A stretch of 64,000 nucleotides of DNA from positions 57,610,833 to 57,674,832 of the forward strand of contig NC_052613.1 of the NCBI RefSeq assembly GCF_016545825.1. The letters are read 5' to 3'. Origin of the DNA: Eucalyptus grandis. Its lineage: Eukaryota > Streptophyta > Magnoliopsida > Myrtales > Myrtaceae. How positions within the stretch are numbered: the stretch's first letter is position 1; each line of letters starts with the position of its first letter. The notes under the pieces were generated by a model that worked only from the letters and a program-made list of their open reading frames with translations, was not told the origin of the DNA and made no database searches. This document shows, one piece after another, positions 44,340-57,911 of this stretch. The position numbers were made by a program, and so were the translations under genes.

Positions 44340-47300
44340 AATATTCATACAGTAGTAATGATGCTTTCTTGGGACAAGGCTATAGGACTTTGTCATCCAT
44401 TTAATTTTGAGTGCTTTTCAGGCGCACGTCAGTGGTCAGGGGAATCAAAATAAAAATCTTTTCACAAGTGCTTGTTTGGTAATATTAAAGAATTTCTCCA
44501 AAGACTTCATGGATACCATGTGTTTTTTATTTTTTAGAAAATGAAGCTAAAGAGAAAAAAGAGGTAATGGGAAAGAAACTTCAATAAATTCCAGAAAGAC
44601 CAAGACTTAGCAGGACACAAATTGAAGTTTGTTGCTTTGCTTTTCACATCCCTTCTCTTGCATCCCCATGAGAACGTCACTTCTCATGGTTTACTATTTA
44701 CCCATCATCCTCTCAGATGTGGTTCGGCGCTGCTAGCTAAGGGAAATTACTGTTGCCCCGCCAATGATTGTTAATGGGGAGATTTTACTTCGTTTTCTCT
44801 TTCTTTCTGATTTCTTCATTCAAAATGAAATTTGCACCCTGTGGTATAGTAAGCAAGAAAAAACATATTTGGACATAAAATGCAAAGCAATTTCTTATGG
44901 TTATCTTATATGGAAAGTGTTTTTCTTGACAGAGTATGTGCATAAGATATATTGAGCAACAAACCCCACGAATGTATGTCGGGGAAGATCAGTTAAGGTG
45001 GATTGCATAGATCAAATGCACAAGAAAATAATTGCATTTAGACATCTAATCAGTGGGAACATATTACAGACACTTCCATACATCATGTGCGAGTTGTCCA
45101 ATATTCACATACGTGACACCTACGACCTGTTGCACAACGTCCATGATTTAATTGAGATTTAGTTTCTCCACATCGGCGCAGTTAGTTAACATTTTATTCC
45201 CAGGGACTGTGCATCATGTTGTGAAACATTTGAAATGTTGAGGTAATTGATTGAATGAAAAAAAAAAAAACTTAAGATACTTAATTGCCAACATATTGGT
45301 AAGAATTTTCATGCACCTCATTATCTGGTTTTATTCAAGTCAATTTGATTTTATTTAGGAAGCCACACATATAGAAAGTCTTTTTTTTTTTTTGGTCGAA
45401 AGATATAGAATGAAATTGGTGGGGCTCCTTTTATAGAGTTTTTGCTTCAACCACTCGCATGTGAAATCGAATAAGCACCTCCTCTTGAATGTCTTTTTCT
45501 TTTCCTTATTTAGGCAGATCCCAAATGCTTGAGATAAGGTGCAATCAAATTGTATGTTTTTTTTTTTATAAGCCCAAAAATATTCTCTGATTTTCTTTGT
45601 CATGTATTACTACTAGGGGATTATAAATGATAATTGTAAAGTTATATTCACATGTCAAAAGCATTGAAGATGGGACGAGGCTATAGCACTCTGTCATTCC
45701 TTTAATTTTGGTGCTTTTCACTGGCTATGTGGTGAGTCTTGTATTTGTTTTTTTTTTTTTAAAAAAACTTTTAATAGTCAATTAAAATCGACATTGCTTG
45801 TACTTGAGGCCTCTACAGACCAAATTAGATTAGTGCATTTGACAAGTTATTTTCTTGTTGGTAATTATATTTGGTGCAAGTATGCCAAGTTCTAAGGTTT
45901 AAGTAATATTTGGAAACAATCAACCATAGAAACAGTTCATTTTATTCTAATTCCTAAGTTTTTGATTATATGTAATCTGAAAATATGTGTGCAATGTCTT
46001 CGTTTGTGCGTAGCACGTGTGTGAACATTAGTGATCTAATATAATTTCATATTTCGTAACTAATTGACCTGATTAAGTGGGTTCATATCTAAATAAATCT
46101 TAGACTAAATCATCTGTTTATTAAACTAATAACCTTTAGGAAAGAGAAAGTAAATAATTGATAGGGCTCATCAAGGAGGACTGACCAACTTTATATATAT
46201 AAGTACCAATGCTATGCATCGGCTTATAATCAGTGTGTACGTATTTTTAAATTGAATATTTCAATTTAGGAACTCACGAGAAACAGTAGAAATTATCTAC
46301 AACTTATTGAATTTTTTTCTATCTTTTTGCTTTGTTCTATCTTCTTTGAGGTAGAAGTGAGCTAATGGAGAGAGAAAACTCTTTAGCTCAGGAAGAACAA
46401 GACATTCACCTACCAAAAGCATTAAACAAAGACCAAGGCTTTTTTTTTTCCCTTTAGGCATCCATACATTTCCAGTAACCTTATAATTTCAATGTCTTCG
46501 TTTAATGCATTATTGGTGAATATGCGATCAACATAGGCATTTGTGCGGCAATTACAATGCTAAAGATTCGCAACAAGTTGAGCAGCAATGATCTATTGAA
46601 GGGTGCTAAGGTAGTAGTTGATGATCAAGAACTGCTCTTGATAGGAGAATTGTGTTCCTTTGCGCGATTTTCCTGGTCATAAGTGTGATGCCTAAAGTAT
46701 ATCTAGTACATTGTACATTGTTAGTTGGCAATGCTTGTCCATTGTCTGGTGATGAACGAAGATGGCCACAATTAATATGACTGACAAATAAACATCTTTG
46801 TGCAACTTGCATTGACTGAAATAAATGTTGACGATCCATCTAACAATGACATCTTACTTTTATTATACATCTACAAGTCATCGAAGACAACTAACTTTGA
46901 CTGTTTGATAAGGAGAACAGAAACACATGCTTTGGGCTAAACAAGAAAAAGAGTCGGGTACACCAACAAATCCTAAAGCAAATTAAGCACTCTAGAAATA
47001 GTAAATCACCAACTAATCCATCAAGCAAGTTGCTTTGGGCTAACTTTTTCAGTTCAAAGGACCACAATTCTCCTATCAAGTGATTCACGATCATCACCAA
47101 CTACTTCAGTACCCTTCAGCAGATCATCCTCGCCCATTTTGCTATAAATTTTTAACATTATAACTGCCACGTAAAAGCCCATACAAAAAAAAAAAAAGCC
47201 AACAAAACATTTGTAAATTATAAATTTTTTATGAAGATGTGCATATTCTCTAAGTTGGTCATGTGAAGAAATATCACATCTCATCGTATGTTTTGGATGG

Positions 47301-48299
47301 CCACAAGAAAAGGTCCTCTCTTTCAAAAGATGACCAGAAGTCTTGCAATGGAGAAAAAGGAGAACAATTGATTTTTTCTAACTCAAGGACACAATGTACA
47401 TCAAAACGTGGCCTTTTCGGTCTAACTCAAATTGCTTGTCGGGATAGAATACTCATAGGGGACTTTTCATCAGGAAGACCAAGACTATACCGGACATAAT
47501 ATACTTTTTGTCTAGAAAATGAAGCAAAAGCGAAATAGAGCAATTGAAAACAGACAGACTTTGCAGGATGCAAATTGGCTTTATTGCTTCACTTTTCACG
47601 TCCCTCCTCTTTCATCCCTATGTGAATGCCTTTTTCCATTACTAGTAGAATTTCCCCAGACGTTATATGCCATGCTTAAAATTGACGGATACTATAATTT
47701 TCGTACAACTCTTTTTTTTCATGCTTAATCGAACTATGATTTTTCATTCAGTAATATCCCTTGTACTTGTGTATTAGAATCATGTCTAAATTTTCATGTA
47801 TCTTTTCAAATTTATGTTCAATAAAAGCAACAAAAAAAAAGGCAAAGAAAAATATGCATAGAAAAAACAACAAGAATTTAAGAAAAGGGAAACAAGAAGA
47901 AGCAAGAATGATGTTATTCTTAAAGTGTTTTAAGAGTTAAGAATGATGATATCGTAAGTACTTGAGCTCTTGTTCAGTTTACCATTGAGTACATGAACTT
48001 CTTTTTTCTTAAAAAAATTCAATCAAGAACCTCATTTGAGGCATCGGTACAATAACTTGCCATATATGTAATTTTGCTTATATAACTCACTTACTCAGTA
48101 AAAGTTAAAACATAATAGTTGACGTGGCTCCTTATCCTACAGATTGAGTGATGAGGAGAGACAAAGTGAGTTGACTTAGACAATATTAGCATCTAATATA
48201 TCCGGTTAACATGGTATTATATCAAAGTTCAAAAATGAATTATTCATTATACAATAGATTTTTGGATTTTTGGATAATTCGTAAAGTCATATAAATATG
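44340..48299. repeat. Array unit 2 (~4.0 kb)
   Basis: Runs (a), the 45200-45620 segment with 'cctcctcttgaatgtc', (c), the 46180-46460 CNL-1-flank-like segment, then (d). At 46355 it has 'gtgagctaatggagagagaa', the sequence normally just upstream of an NLR start, but no NLR follows. It lacks landmark (b). Confidence 0.65.
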
Positions 48300-49659
48300 T
48301 CAAAAATATTGAAGTAGTAATGATGCTCTCTTGGGACAAGGCTATAGGACTCTATCATCCATTTAATTTTGAGTGCTTTTCACGCACACATCAGTGGTCA
48401 GGGGAATCAAAATAAGATAATCTTCGTTCACAAGTGCTTGTTTGGTAATACTCAAAGAATTTCTCCAAAGGCTTCATGGATACCATGTGCTTCTTTGTCT
48501 GGAAAATGAAGCAAAAGAGAAAAAGAGGTAATGGGAAAGAAACTTCAATAAATTTCAGGAAGACCAAGACTTTATTGGACACAAATTGAAATTTTTTGCT
48601 TTGCTTTTCACGTCCCTCCTCTTGCATCCCCATGAGAACGTCTCTTTTTTTCCATACTAGTAGAAATTCCATGCTTTATGTCAAGATTAATCTCTATTAC
48701 CTTTTCTTTTTCAAATTTGTCTCAATTTGAGGCGCCCATTAAAAAATTGCTACGTTGTAATGATTTTATGTACTCGATTCACTTACCCTATTGGTTGGGT
48801 GATGTGGAGAGAGAGATTGTGTTGGCTTAGATAATCTTAGCATTCAATGTCTCTACTGATATGGCAACATCTCAAGATGCTATATTAGACACCAGTATGG
48901 ACATTTAACAACTACGTCATGTCAACATTTTCCATCCGCAAAATTAGCAAAGGCCTCACGTTGACCCACATGAAAAATTAAGATGATTGATTGAACCAAA
49001 AAATTTTAGGTACCTGATTGCAAAAGGGGTAATAATTCAAGTACTAGCAATATTATTGTCCCAAAAAGTTTATTATACAATCATTGGTCTAAGCTCAAAT
49101 CTCAAACATACTTTTGTTTACACGATATTTGTTCTACAACGCATCCTCTCCATTCATTGCTTGGTCTCTATTTAATAATTTTCTTTCGTAAGATTATTCA
49201 TTCATTCATATGAAAGAGAACAGGAGATAATTTTGTTAATTTCACATGCCAAATAATTTCAGTGGCCAAATGTCTAGCACATTGGAAGACTACAAAGTTT
49301 CTCAATGTTGATTTCCCTCATATTTTCTTATAGTCATTTGATCATAAAAATTCAAGCTTTACACTCGAAATTTTTTAGTGACTTATCAAACTTTTGATTG
49401 AAAATAAACTTTTTCTTAGGACTTGATTTTCGTTCGGTTGGACATCATATTGATAATACTATCATCACATGTAACCGTATAGGCACACATAATTTAAAAT
49501 CTTATCGATTTCTTTACCAATCATAACTAATTTGCCTAAACAATATTTTTTGTAAATAATTTGTTCCAATTCTTCAAGACACCAATTGATATCATCTGGA
49601 ACGGCTGGTTTGACCCACAAGAGACAAAATTGATTCCATAAGGATCATATCTAAAGCAG

Positions 49660-51021
49660 TTAGGGCATGTTTAAACGGTTAGCGGCTGATTCTGATCGAA
49701 TTGATTCTTTTTGATTGTTCTAGGAATTGATTCTAAGCATTTTAAGCCGTTTGGTAATTGTCCAAAATTTCTGATTCGGAATAGAAAGAATCGAATTTTT
49801 TATTTGGATGGTGCATGATAACTAAAATTTCTGTTTCAAAAATAATTTTTCTATTCCGGACCTATTTTGGAATAGAAACCCGTTTGATAAACCTACTCAA
49901 TTTTTCTATTTCTGGAATAAATTTATATTCCATAAATTAATTTGGAAGAGAAATCAGAAATAGAAATTTTCTACTTCTGATTTCTGGAAGAGAAATTAGA
50001 AATAATTTCTCCCACTAAACCCTAATTTCGGTGAGTCCTCCCTCATCTCCTCTACGTCTCTACCTCCTCCTCCTCATCTGCCTCTCCTCATTTTTCCCCG
50101 AGGAATCTTTCGAATTACCTTTGCTTAGCTTTCAATTCGCCTCGACCATCAAATGAAATGTGAATAACTGTCCTCCTCTCTTTGAAACAATGGGTCTTCT
50201 GGTTTTGTCGGTGCTTGAAACAATTTTGTCTTCTCCATATTATTATATCTCTAGAGTCAATAATCTTATATGAGGAACTACTTAACTCAATCACTTGCTG
50301 CCGTTACTCTTGTTTTCTGTTGAGGTCTATCTGTAGAGGTACTCAAATTGGATCAGTGATCGATTTCTAGGTTTCATCGTAAACCTAATTGGTTACTTCC
50401 AATTATGTAAATCAATAGTTCAAACCGCACTCAAAGGTAGGGCATTTAAATATATTCATTTTATTCATTTAAAAATAAAAATAAATTTATTAAAAATTTA
50501 TTAAAAATAAATAAATTATTTTTATTTATCATTTTATTTTTATTTTATTAAAAATAAATTTATTAAATTTATTTAAAAAAATTATTTATGATAAAAAAAT
50601 TAATAAATTTATTTTTATTTGCCTTGAGTGTTTTGCCAAATAAATTTATTTTTATTTTTATTTTTATTCATTTTAAAATAAATTTATTTGTAAAATAAAA
50701 TAAAATAGAATAAATAAAATAAATTTATTTTTAAGGATATTTTTATTTTATTTTTTATGATTTATTTTATTTTATTCTTTATTTTTTTGTTACTAAATCA
50801 TTTTTATTTTTTATATTAAAGGTCATAGTCGTCGTCGGTGCCGCCGTCCAGAAAAAAGAAGAAATTTTGTGTCGTTATCAAACAAATTTCTATTTTTAGA
50901 GTAGAAATTTTGTATCGTTATCAAACGGTTATTTTTCTTAGAAACTCTTCTAGAAATAGAAATAGAAAAAAATTCTATTTTAGAAACTATTTCTGGAACA
51001 GAATGGTTGTCATGCGCGCCC
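49660..51021. mobile_element. Non-autonomous TIR element, GGGCGCG family, copy B
   Basis: The right end GGTTGTCATGCGCGCCC (51005-51021) matches the family terminus. The left end is uncertain: GGTGCATGATAACTAAAATT at 49808 looks like a family end, but foreign sequence begins nearer 49660 by comparison with the empty version at 56770-56830, so two nested elements are possible. The interior has the 'gaaatagaaat' palindromic stretches, a GC-rich motif (50825-50850) and a long AT-rich tract. No transposase. Confidence 0.5.
50448..50820. repeat. AT-rich low-complexity tract (AAATAAATTTATT type)
   Basis: About 370 bp almost entirely A and T, built of short interchanged AAATAAA/TTTATTT words capable of extensive self-pairing. 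Lies inside copy B of the TIR element. Confidence 0.9.
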
Positions 51022-52990
51022 TTAATATTGTTGGTGTCATATAGATAGTTTTTCATTTACGATTTCAACTGAGGTCTCACATCGATTTACATTAATAAAT
51101 GACGAGGTAATTGGTTGAACGGAAAAAAAAAAAACTTTACATACTTGATTGCCATCACGTAGGTAAGAAATTTCATGGAGCTCATTATCTAGTTTTATTT
51201 GAGTCAATTTGAATAATTCTGGAAGCCATGGTTATAGAATGAAATTGATGGGGTTCCTTCTATGTAGTTTTGCTTCAACCCCTCGCATGTAAAATCGAAT
51301 AAGCGCCTCCTCTTGAATGTCCTTTTCTTTTCCTTATTCAACCAGATCCCAAATGCTTGAGATAAGGCACAATCAAATTGTATGTTCTTTTTATTTGTTT
51401 TATAAGCCAAAAAATATTCTCTAATCTTCTTTGTCATGTATTACTACTAGGCGATTATATATGATAGTTGTAAAGTTATATACACATGTCAAAAGTATCG
51501 AAGTACTAATGATGCCTTCTTGGGACCAAATTAGGTTAGTGCATTTGACGATTTATTTTGTTGCGGGTAATTATATTTGGTTCAAGTATGCCAAGTTCTA
51601 AGGGTTGAGTAATATTTGGAAACAATCAACCACCGAAACAGTTCATTTTATTCTAATTCCTAATTTTTAATTACATGTAATATGAAAATATGTGTGTAAT
51701 GTCCTCGTTTAGGCGTAGCACGTGTATGAACATTCGTAATCTAATATAATTTCATATTTTATAGCTAATTGACCTCATTAAGTGGGTTCATATCTAAATA
51801 GATTTTAGATTAAATCATGTGTTTTTTAAATTGATGTCTTTTAGGAAAGGAAAAGTAAATAATTGATAGAGCCTGTCAAGCAGGACTGACCAACTTTATA
51901 TACATAGACACATCCACACAAACACTTTCGTAGAGTACCCATCCTACGAATCGGCTTATAATCAGTGTGTACATATTTTTTGAATTGAATCTTTCAATTT
52001 AGGAACTCATGAGCAACAGTTGAAATTGTCCACAACTTATTGAATTTTTTTTCTATCTTTTTGCTTAGTTCTATCTTATTTAAAGCGGAAGCGAGACAGG
52101 AAGACCAAGATATTCACCTACCAAAAACATTAAACAAAGATCAAGACCAAGCCTCTTTTTTTGTTGGGCATCCGTACAATCTCAATAAACTTATAATTTC
52201 AGTGTCTTCATTTAATGCGTTATTGGTGAATATGCAATCAATGTAGGCTTTTACGTGGCAATTACAGTGCTAAAGATTTGCAAAAAGACGGGCAGCAATG
52301 ATTTACTGAAGGGTGCTTAGGTAATAGTTGATAATCAAACCGCTTGATAGGAGAATTGTGGTCCTTTGCATGATTTTCACGTTCATAAGTGTGATGCCTA
52401 GAGTATACCTAGTACATTGTGCATTGTTAGTTGGTGATGCCTGACCCTTTTTCTTGTCTAGCAATGAATAAAGCTAACCATAATTAATATGATTGACAAA
52501 TAAGCATCTTTGTACAACTTGCATAGACAAAACAAATGTTGATAATCCACCTAACAATTGCATCTTACTTTCTATTATACATCTGTAAGTCATCAAAGAC
52601 AACTAACTTTGACTGTTTGATAAGGAGAACAGAAACACGTGCTTTTGGCTAAATAAGAAAAAGAGTTGGGTACACCAATGAATCGATGAAGCAAGTTTTC
52701 TAATTTTACTCTGGAAATAGTAAATGATTCACAAATCACCAACTAATCCATCAAGCAAATTGCTTTGGCTAACTTTTTATGTTCAAAGGACCAAGGCTGT
52801 GCATGACAAAATTTCTGAAACATAAATTGATTTCTGGCCAGAAATCAATTTCTTAATTTTTATTCCCCAGACAAGTTTTTGAGCAAAGAAATCCGTTTGA
52901 TAACGACTTAAAATTTCTATTTCTGAAACAGAAATCTGTTTGATAACATAACAAAATTTCTATTTCTAGAAATAGAAATTGATTAGATAA

Positions 52991-53090
52991 CAACATAGGA
53001 AATCCTCAAATACAAAATAATAGTCGAAATAATACTAAAACAACATGAGAAATCCTCAAATACAAAATAATAATCGAAATAATACTAATA
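52991..53090. repeat. 50-bp tandem duplication inside TIR element C
   Basis: Units 52991-53040 and 53041-53090 differ at only a few positions ('tcctcaaatacaaaataata' core). Confidence 0.9.
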
Positions 53091-53356
53091 CATTACAAAA
53101 GTTGAAAATACAATTTCATGGAATTTCCAGCATATTATTATCCCTTGCTATTTTATTAGCAATTGTTTTCCTAAGCATATTAATTTGGTTTCCCTCCTCA
53201 TTCAATGTATCATTTGCAAGCCCATCCTGCATAGGTTCAGACAAGTACTGCGGAAGCATGAATATGGGTGGCATCAATGGCGCCTATACAGCCTTGTCAT
53301 TTTATCAAAAACTAGTATTATACAAGATTATTAACAAAATAAAATTAATGGTGTAA
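53045..53356 (+). other. Open frame with one transmembrane helix, unassigned
   Basis: 103 codons with a hydrophobic segment (ILLSLAILLAIVFLSILIWF) and two Cys pairs after it. It starts inside a tandem duplication and lies in the centre of a TIR element. It may be captured host sequence or chance; I do not recognise the protein. Confidence 0.2.
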
Positions 53357-55409
53357 AGGAATATATGAGAATTCTACCTTAAAATAATATTTATGGTTAG
53401 GAACCAATTGGGGGAAGGTCGGTTTATTTTGATTCTCGAATTGAATCAGTCCAGTTGTTCAACCATAATTTCTTTATTGTTGCTCAATGAACCTTTAATG
53501 GCCCTTGCATAGCAAAGGGAGAGATTCTCTTGAATCTCTTGCCTTCGAATTAAAATTCAAAATTGTGTAACAATCTAATTATTTTGATTTTGCAAGAATT
53601 TTGAATCCGTAAAAAAATAAGGTTAAATTTCTAGGCACGTTTTTTATTCATCTATTATGTAAGAACTTTTTTTTTTTCAACTAGCCATGCACGTGCCTTT
53701 TCTAGGAGGAAAGAGCCCCATTGTTTTTAAGTAAGCATTTAAAAACTTTGCTCGTTTTTGAAAATTGGGGACCCATTCAATTGCATTTCATCCTAAAGAG
53801 GAAGTTATAAAAAAAAAATGCAAAAAAAAAAAACACGAGCAAAATAAGAAAAAGAAAATTAGCAATAATTTGTGAAGTTATGGTTATGAGTGAATTAAGT
53901 TAGCAAGAAAGTGCAAGATTCTTTTATATAGTTTGATTTCAGTTTCTGATTTCTATTTCGAAGCGAGAAGTTAAAAATTTCAGCTTCTGATTTCTTCAAT
54001 TTCTCTATTTCTAGAATAGAAATCTGTTTCAGAAATAGAGAAATCAAATTGCGTTACCAAACGGATTTCTGTTCCAAACCTGTTCCGGGGAACAGAGAAA
54101 TAGAGAAATCGAGAAACATAAATTTTGTCATGCGCGCCCCAAGATTCTCCTATCAAGTGATTCACAATTATCAACAATTTCTTTAGTATCCTTCAGCAGG
54201 TCATTGCCACTCGTGTTGCTGCAATTATTAGCACTATAACTACCATGAAAAAGCCCATACTTAAAAAAAAAAAAAAAAAAAACCAACAAAACATTTGTAA
54301 GTTAATTTTTTTTTTACGAAGATATGCATGCCCTCAAAGTTGGCCACATGAAGAAATATCACCTCTTATCCTCTGCTTTGGATGGCCACAAGAAAAGGTC
54401 CTCTCTTTTAAACGACAACCAAAAGTCTTGATTTGGAGAAAAATGAGAACATTTGATTTATCTAACTCAAAGACACAATGTGCATCAAAATGTGGTCTCT
54501 TCGGTTCGACTCAAATTGCTTGTCATGACAGTTTATTCATAAAGGACTTTTCATCGGGAAGACCAAGACTTTACTGGACATAATGTACTTCTTGTCTAGA
54601 AAGTGAAGCATAAGCGAAAGAGAGCAATTGAAAAAAGACGGACTTTGCACGGTGCAAATTGGGTTTATTGCTTAACTTTTCACGTCCCTCCTCTTCCATC
54701 CCTATGTGAATGCCTTTGTTTTTCCATTATTAGTAGAATTTCCCCACGTGTTACGTGCCATGCTTAAAATTGACTATTACTATAATTTTCGTCCAACTCT
54801 TTTTTCATGCTTAATCATACTGTATTTTCTTATTCAGTAATATCTCTTGTACTTGTCTATTAGAACTATGTCTAAATTTTCATGCATCTTTTCAAATTTA
54901 TGTTCAATAAAAGGCAAAAAATAAAAGCAAAGAAAAAAAAAAATAATATAAAAGCAAATATAAAATATATATATATATATATATAACAATGAGAACTTAA
55001 GAAAGGGGGGAAAGAGCAAGAATGATGGTATTCTTAAAGCGGTTTAAGAAATAACAATAATGATATTGTAAGTACCTAAGCTCTCGTTTAGTTTACAATT
55101 GAGTTCTTGAACTTTTTTTTTTTTTTTTTTAAATCAAGAACCTCAATTTCTCAAATTTGGCTCAATTTGAGGCATCAGTCAAATAACTCGCCATGTTATG
55201 TAATGTAAAAGTGAAACATAATTGTTGACGCGGCTTCTTACCCTACAGATTGAGTGATGAGGAGAGAGAAAGTGTGTTGACTTAGACGATATTAGCATCT
55301 AATCTATCTTGATTGACATAATAGTTATTAAAGTTTAAAATTGAATTATCCGCTATATAATAAATTTACGGATTTTTGGATAAAATTTCATAGTCATATG
55401 CATATGTCA

Positions 55410-57150
55410 AAAATATTGAAGTAGTAATGATGCTTTCCTAGGACAAGGCTATAGCACTCTGTAATCCATTTAATTTTGGGTGCTTTTCACGCGCACATCA
55501 GTGACCAGAAGGATCAACATAAAATACTGTGTGTCCACAGGTGCTCGGCTGGTAATATTCATAGAATTTCTCCAACGACTTTATGGATACCATGTGCTCT
55601 TTTGTCTGGAAGGTGAAGCAAAAGAGAAAAAGAGGTCCTGGGAAAGAAATTTCAATTAACTCCAGAAAAACCAAGACTTTGTAGGACACAAATTGAAGTT
55701 TTTTGCGTCGCTTTTCACATTCCTCTTCTTGCATCCCCATGATAAAGTCTCCTTTTCCATTTCTAGTAGAACTTCCATGCATTATGTCTGGATTAATTTC
55801 CATCGTTTTTTCATTTTTCAAATTTGTCTCAATTTGAGGTGTCCGTTAAATAAAAGTCATGTTGTAATGATTTTATTGACACAATTCGCTTACCCCTGTA
55901 GATTGGGTGATGTGGAGAGAGAGTTTGTGTTAGCCTAGACAATCTTAGCATCTAATATCTTTGCTGACGTAGCAACATCTGAAGATGTCATATTGGACAC
56001 CTATATGGGACATTTAACAACGATTTAACGCGTTAGCATCATGTCAGCATTTTTCATTTGCAATATCAACCAAGGCCTCTCATACGACACCCCCCCTCCC
56101 GAAAAAATTGAGATAATTGATTAAACAAGAAAACTTTAGGTACCTAATTGCGAAAGGGGTAATAATTCAAGTACCTGCAATGTCATTGTCCCAAAGAGTT
56201 TATCACAAGATCATTGGTCTAGGCTCAAATCTTAAACATACTTTTGTTTGCGCAATACTTGCTCTACAAACTCATCCTCTCGATTCATTGCTTGGTCTTC
56301 CTTTAATAATTATGTTTAGTAAGATTATTCATTATTTTGTGTGAAAGAAATCAGGAGAAGGTTTTGTCAATTTCGCCTGGCAAAAGATTTCAATGACTAA
56401 ATGTCAAGCACATTGGAAGACTACAAAGTTTCTCAATGTTAATATCCCTTAGATTTTCTTCTAATCATTCGATCATAAAAATTCAAGCTTTACACTCGAA
56501 ATTTTTACTGGATTATCAAATATTTGATTGAAAATAAACTTTTTCTTAGTACTTGATTTTAGTTCGGTTGGATAACATATTAATAGTATTATCGTCACAT
56601 GTAACAATAGGGGCACACATAATTTAAAACCTTGCTATGATTTTTTTACCAATTTCATCTAATTTGCCTAAATAATATTTTTTTGTAGATAATTTGTTCC
56701 AACTCCTCGAGAGACAAATTGATATCATTTGGAATGGCTGGTCTAACCCAAAGAGACAAAATTCATACCACAAAGAATTTAGCAGATGCCAATGTAAACA
56801 GTTAACGGTTACTTAATAGTGTTGGTGTCATATAGACATTTTTCGTTTGTGATTCAATAGAGGTCTCGTGTTGACCCACATTAAAAATGTTGAGGTAATT
56901 GATTGAATGAAAAAAACTTTAGATACTTCATCGCCAGCAAATTGGTAAGAAATTTCATGCACCTCATTATCTGGTTCTATTTTAGTCAATTTGAATTTTT
57001 TTTTGGAAGCCATATATGGAATAAAATTGATGGGGTTCCTTTTATGGAGTTTTTGCTTCAACCATTCCCATGTAAAATTGAATAAGTGCCTCCTCTTGAA
57101 TGTCTTTTTCTTTTCCTTATTCAGCCAGATCCCAAATGCTTGAAATAATG
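55410..57150. repeat. Array unit 4 (truncated)
   Basis: Contains (a), (b), the uninterrupted version of the site hit by element B (56770-56830) and the 'cctcctcttgaatgtctttttc' segment, then homology stops near 57150. Confidence 0.65.
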
Positions 57151-57280
57151 CTTGAAAATATTGGTGCAGAGCTTCAATCCCGGCTTAAAACTTGACGATC
57201 TAATATGAATTGAGGTGGAGTGCATGCACTAATTTTACTGTGTAATTGAAGATGATAGCGAGTTTTTATACCGATGTAAA

Positions 57281-57370
57281 TTTGGGTATTGTAGAATTAT
57301 CATTTATTGATTTGGGTATTGTAGAATTATCAATTGTTGATTTGGGTATTGTAGAATAATCATTTGTTGG
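57281..57370. repeat. 30-bp minisatellite, three units
   Basis: Three units of 30 bp (57281-57310, 57311-57340, 57341-57370) starting tttgggtattgtagaat, with one to three differences each. The last unit runs into the putative LTR that follows. Confidence 0.92.
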
Positions 57371-57911
57371 TGCCGAACTTGGCTCATTGGGCCTTTGACA
57401 AAAGGAAAGCCCATTAAGCCCAGTTCGTAAGAAAGTAGCTAGATGTTAGAAATACCAAAGGGTCGGAATTAATAATCACTCGAGAGCAAAATGATAAGAA
57501 TGGAGTCGGTTTCAAGGGCTTGGTGCGGACAACATTGTGAATAAGGCGATGCAGTTATTGACGCGGTACTAAAGTCTCCAGAAGCGGTTTGAAATTTAAG
57601 ATAATAACTGCTAGAGAGCAATTACTTGTGAAATTAACTATAAATAGCCAAAGAGGCACAATTGTAGGGGACTTTTGACAATCAACAATTACAAGAATAC
57701 TTGTCTTTTGGCTATCTTTTTCTTTATATCACATATCTACGTTTTATTCTACATTTTTTATCTCCTGTTTATCCTTTACTTTATCGCATATATAGTAGAA
57801 TTAGTCATTTCTTTTATGAAACAACATAGAGTCCGATTTTCATAAAAAAAAAACCGAAGATTTACTCATTCGGTAAAAGATAATTATCGGCGACCCCTTT
57901 CCCCGTGAACA
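57365..57911 (+). mobile_element. Putative LTR fragment with TATA box
   Basis: Begins TGTTGGTGCCGAACTTGG, has CTATAAATAG at 57639-57648 with a transcript-like leader after it, and ends ...CCCGTGAACA. The TG...CA ends and internal promoter suggest a solo LTR of a Ty3-type element. No second LTR, primer site or clean target duplication, so tentative. Confidence 0.35.

Larger units (their letters stand above)
52795..54139. mobile_element. Non-autonomous TIR element, GGGCGCG family, copy C
   Basis: Left end GGCTGTGCATGACAAAATTT; complement of right end GGGCGCGCATGACAAAATTT. The flanks join as CAA|element|CAA (52792-52794 and 54140-54142). Paralogous empty sites at about 47057 and 15021 read 'ttcaaaggaccacaattctcc' and 'ttcaaaggaccaaaatgctcc'. 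A 3-bp duplication with GGGCG-type ends would fit PIF/Harbinger-like elements, though CAA is not their usual TWA, so the superfamily is open. No transposase. Confidence 0.7.
48300..55409. repeat. Array unit 3 (~4.4 kb plus two TIR-element insertions)
   Basis: Runs (a), (b), a TIR element ending at 51021, the 'cctcctcttgaatgtc' segment (51305), (c), the CNL-flank-like segment (51890-52150), a second TIR element (52795-54139), then (d). The most complete unit. Confidence 0.7.
40141..57150. repeat. Tandem array of ~4-kb blocks derived from NLR upstream DNA
   Basis: Ordered landmarks recur. (a) 'tgctttc.tgggacaaggctatag...caagtgcttg': 41890, 44340, 48300, 55410. (b) 'tgtcccaaa.agtttat..ta...atcattggtcta': 42610, 49050, 56190. 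(c) 'ggttcaagtatgccaagttc': 42970, 45870 (variant), 51580. (d) 'gcatcaaaa.gtggtctcttcg' with 'accaagactttactg': 43155, 47395, 54480. Successive copies are 2.4 to 4.5 kb after subtracting inserted elements, and all have the same orientation. No intact gene lies inside. Best explained by repeated unequal exchange in an NLR cluster. Confidence 0.8.

Noticed and set aside
40141..57150. CRISPR-like or satellite array
   Set aside because: Repeats are kilobases long, diverged and unevenly spaced; they are segmental duplications of NLR-flank DNA, not short regularly spaced repeats.
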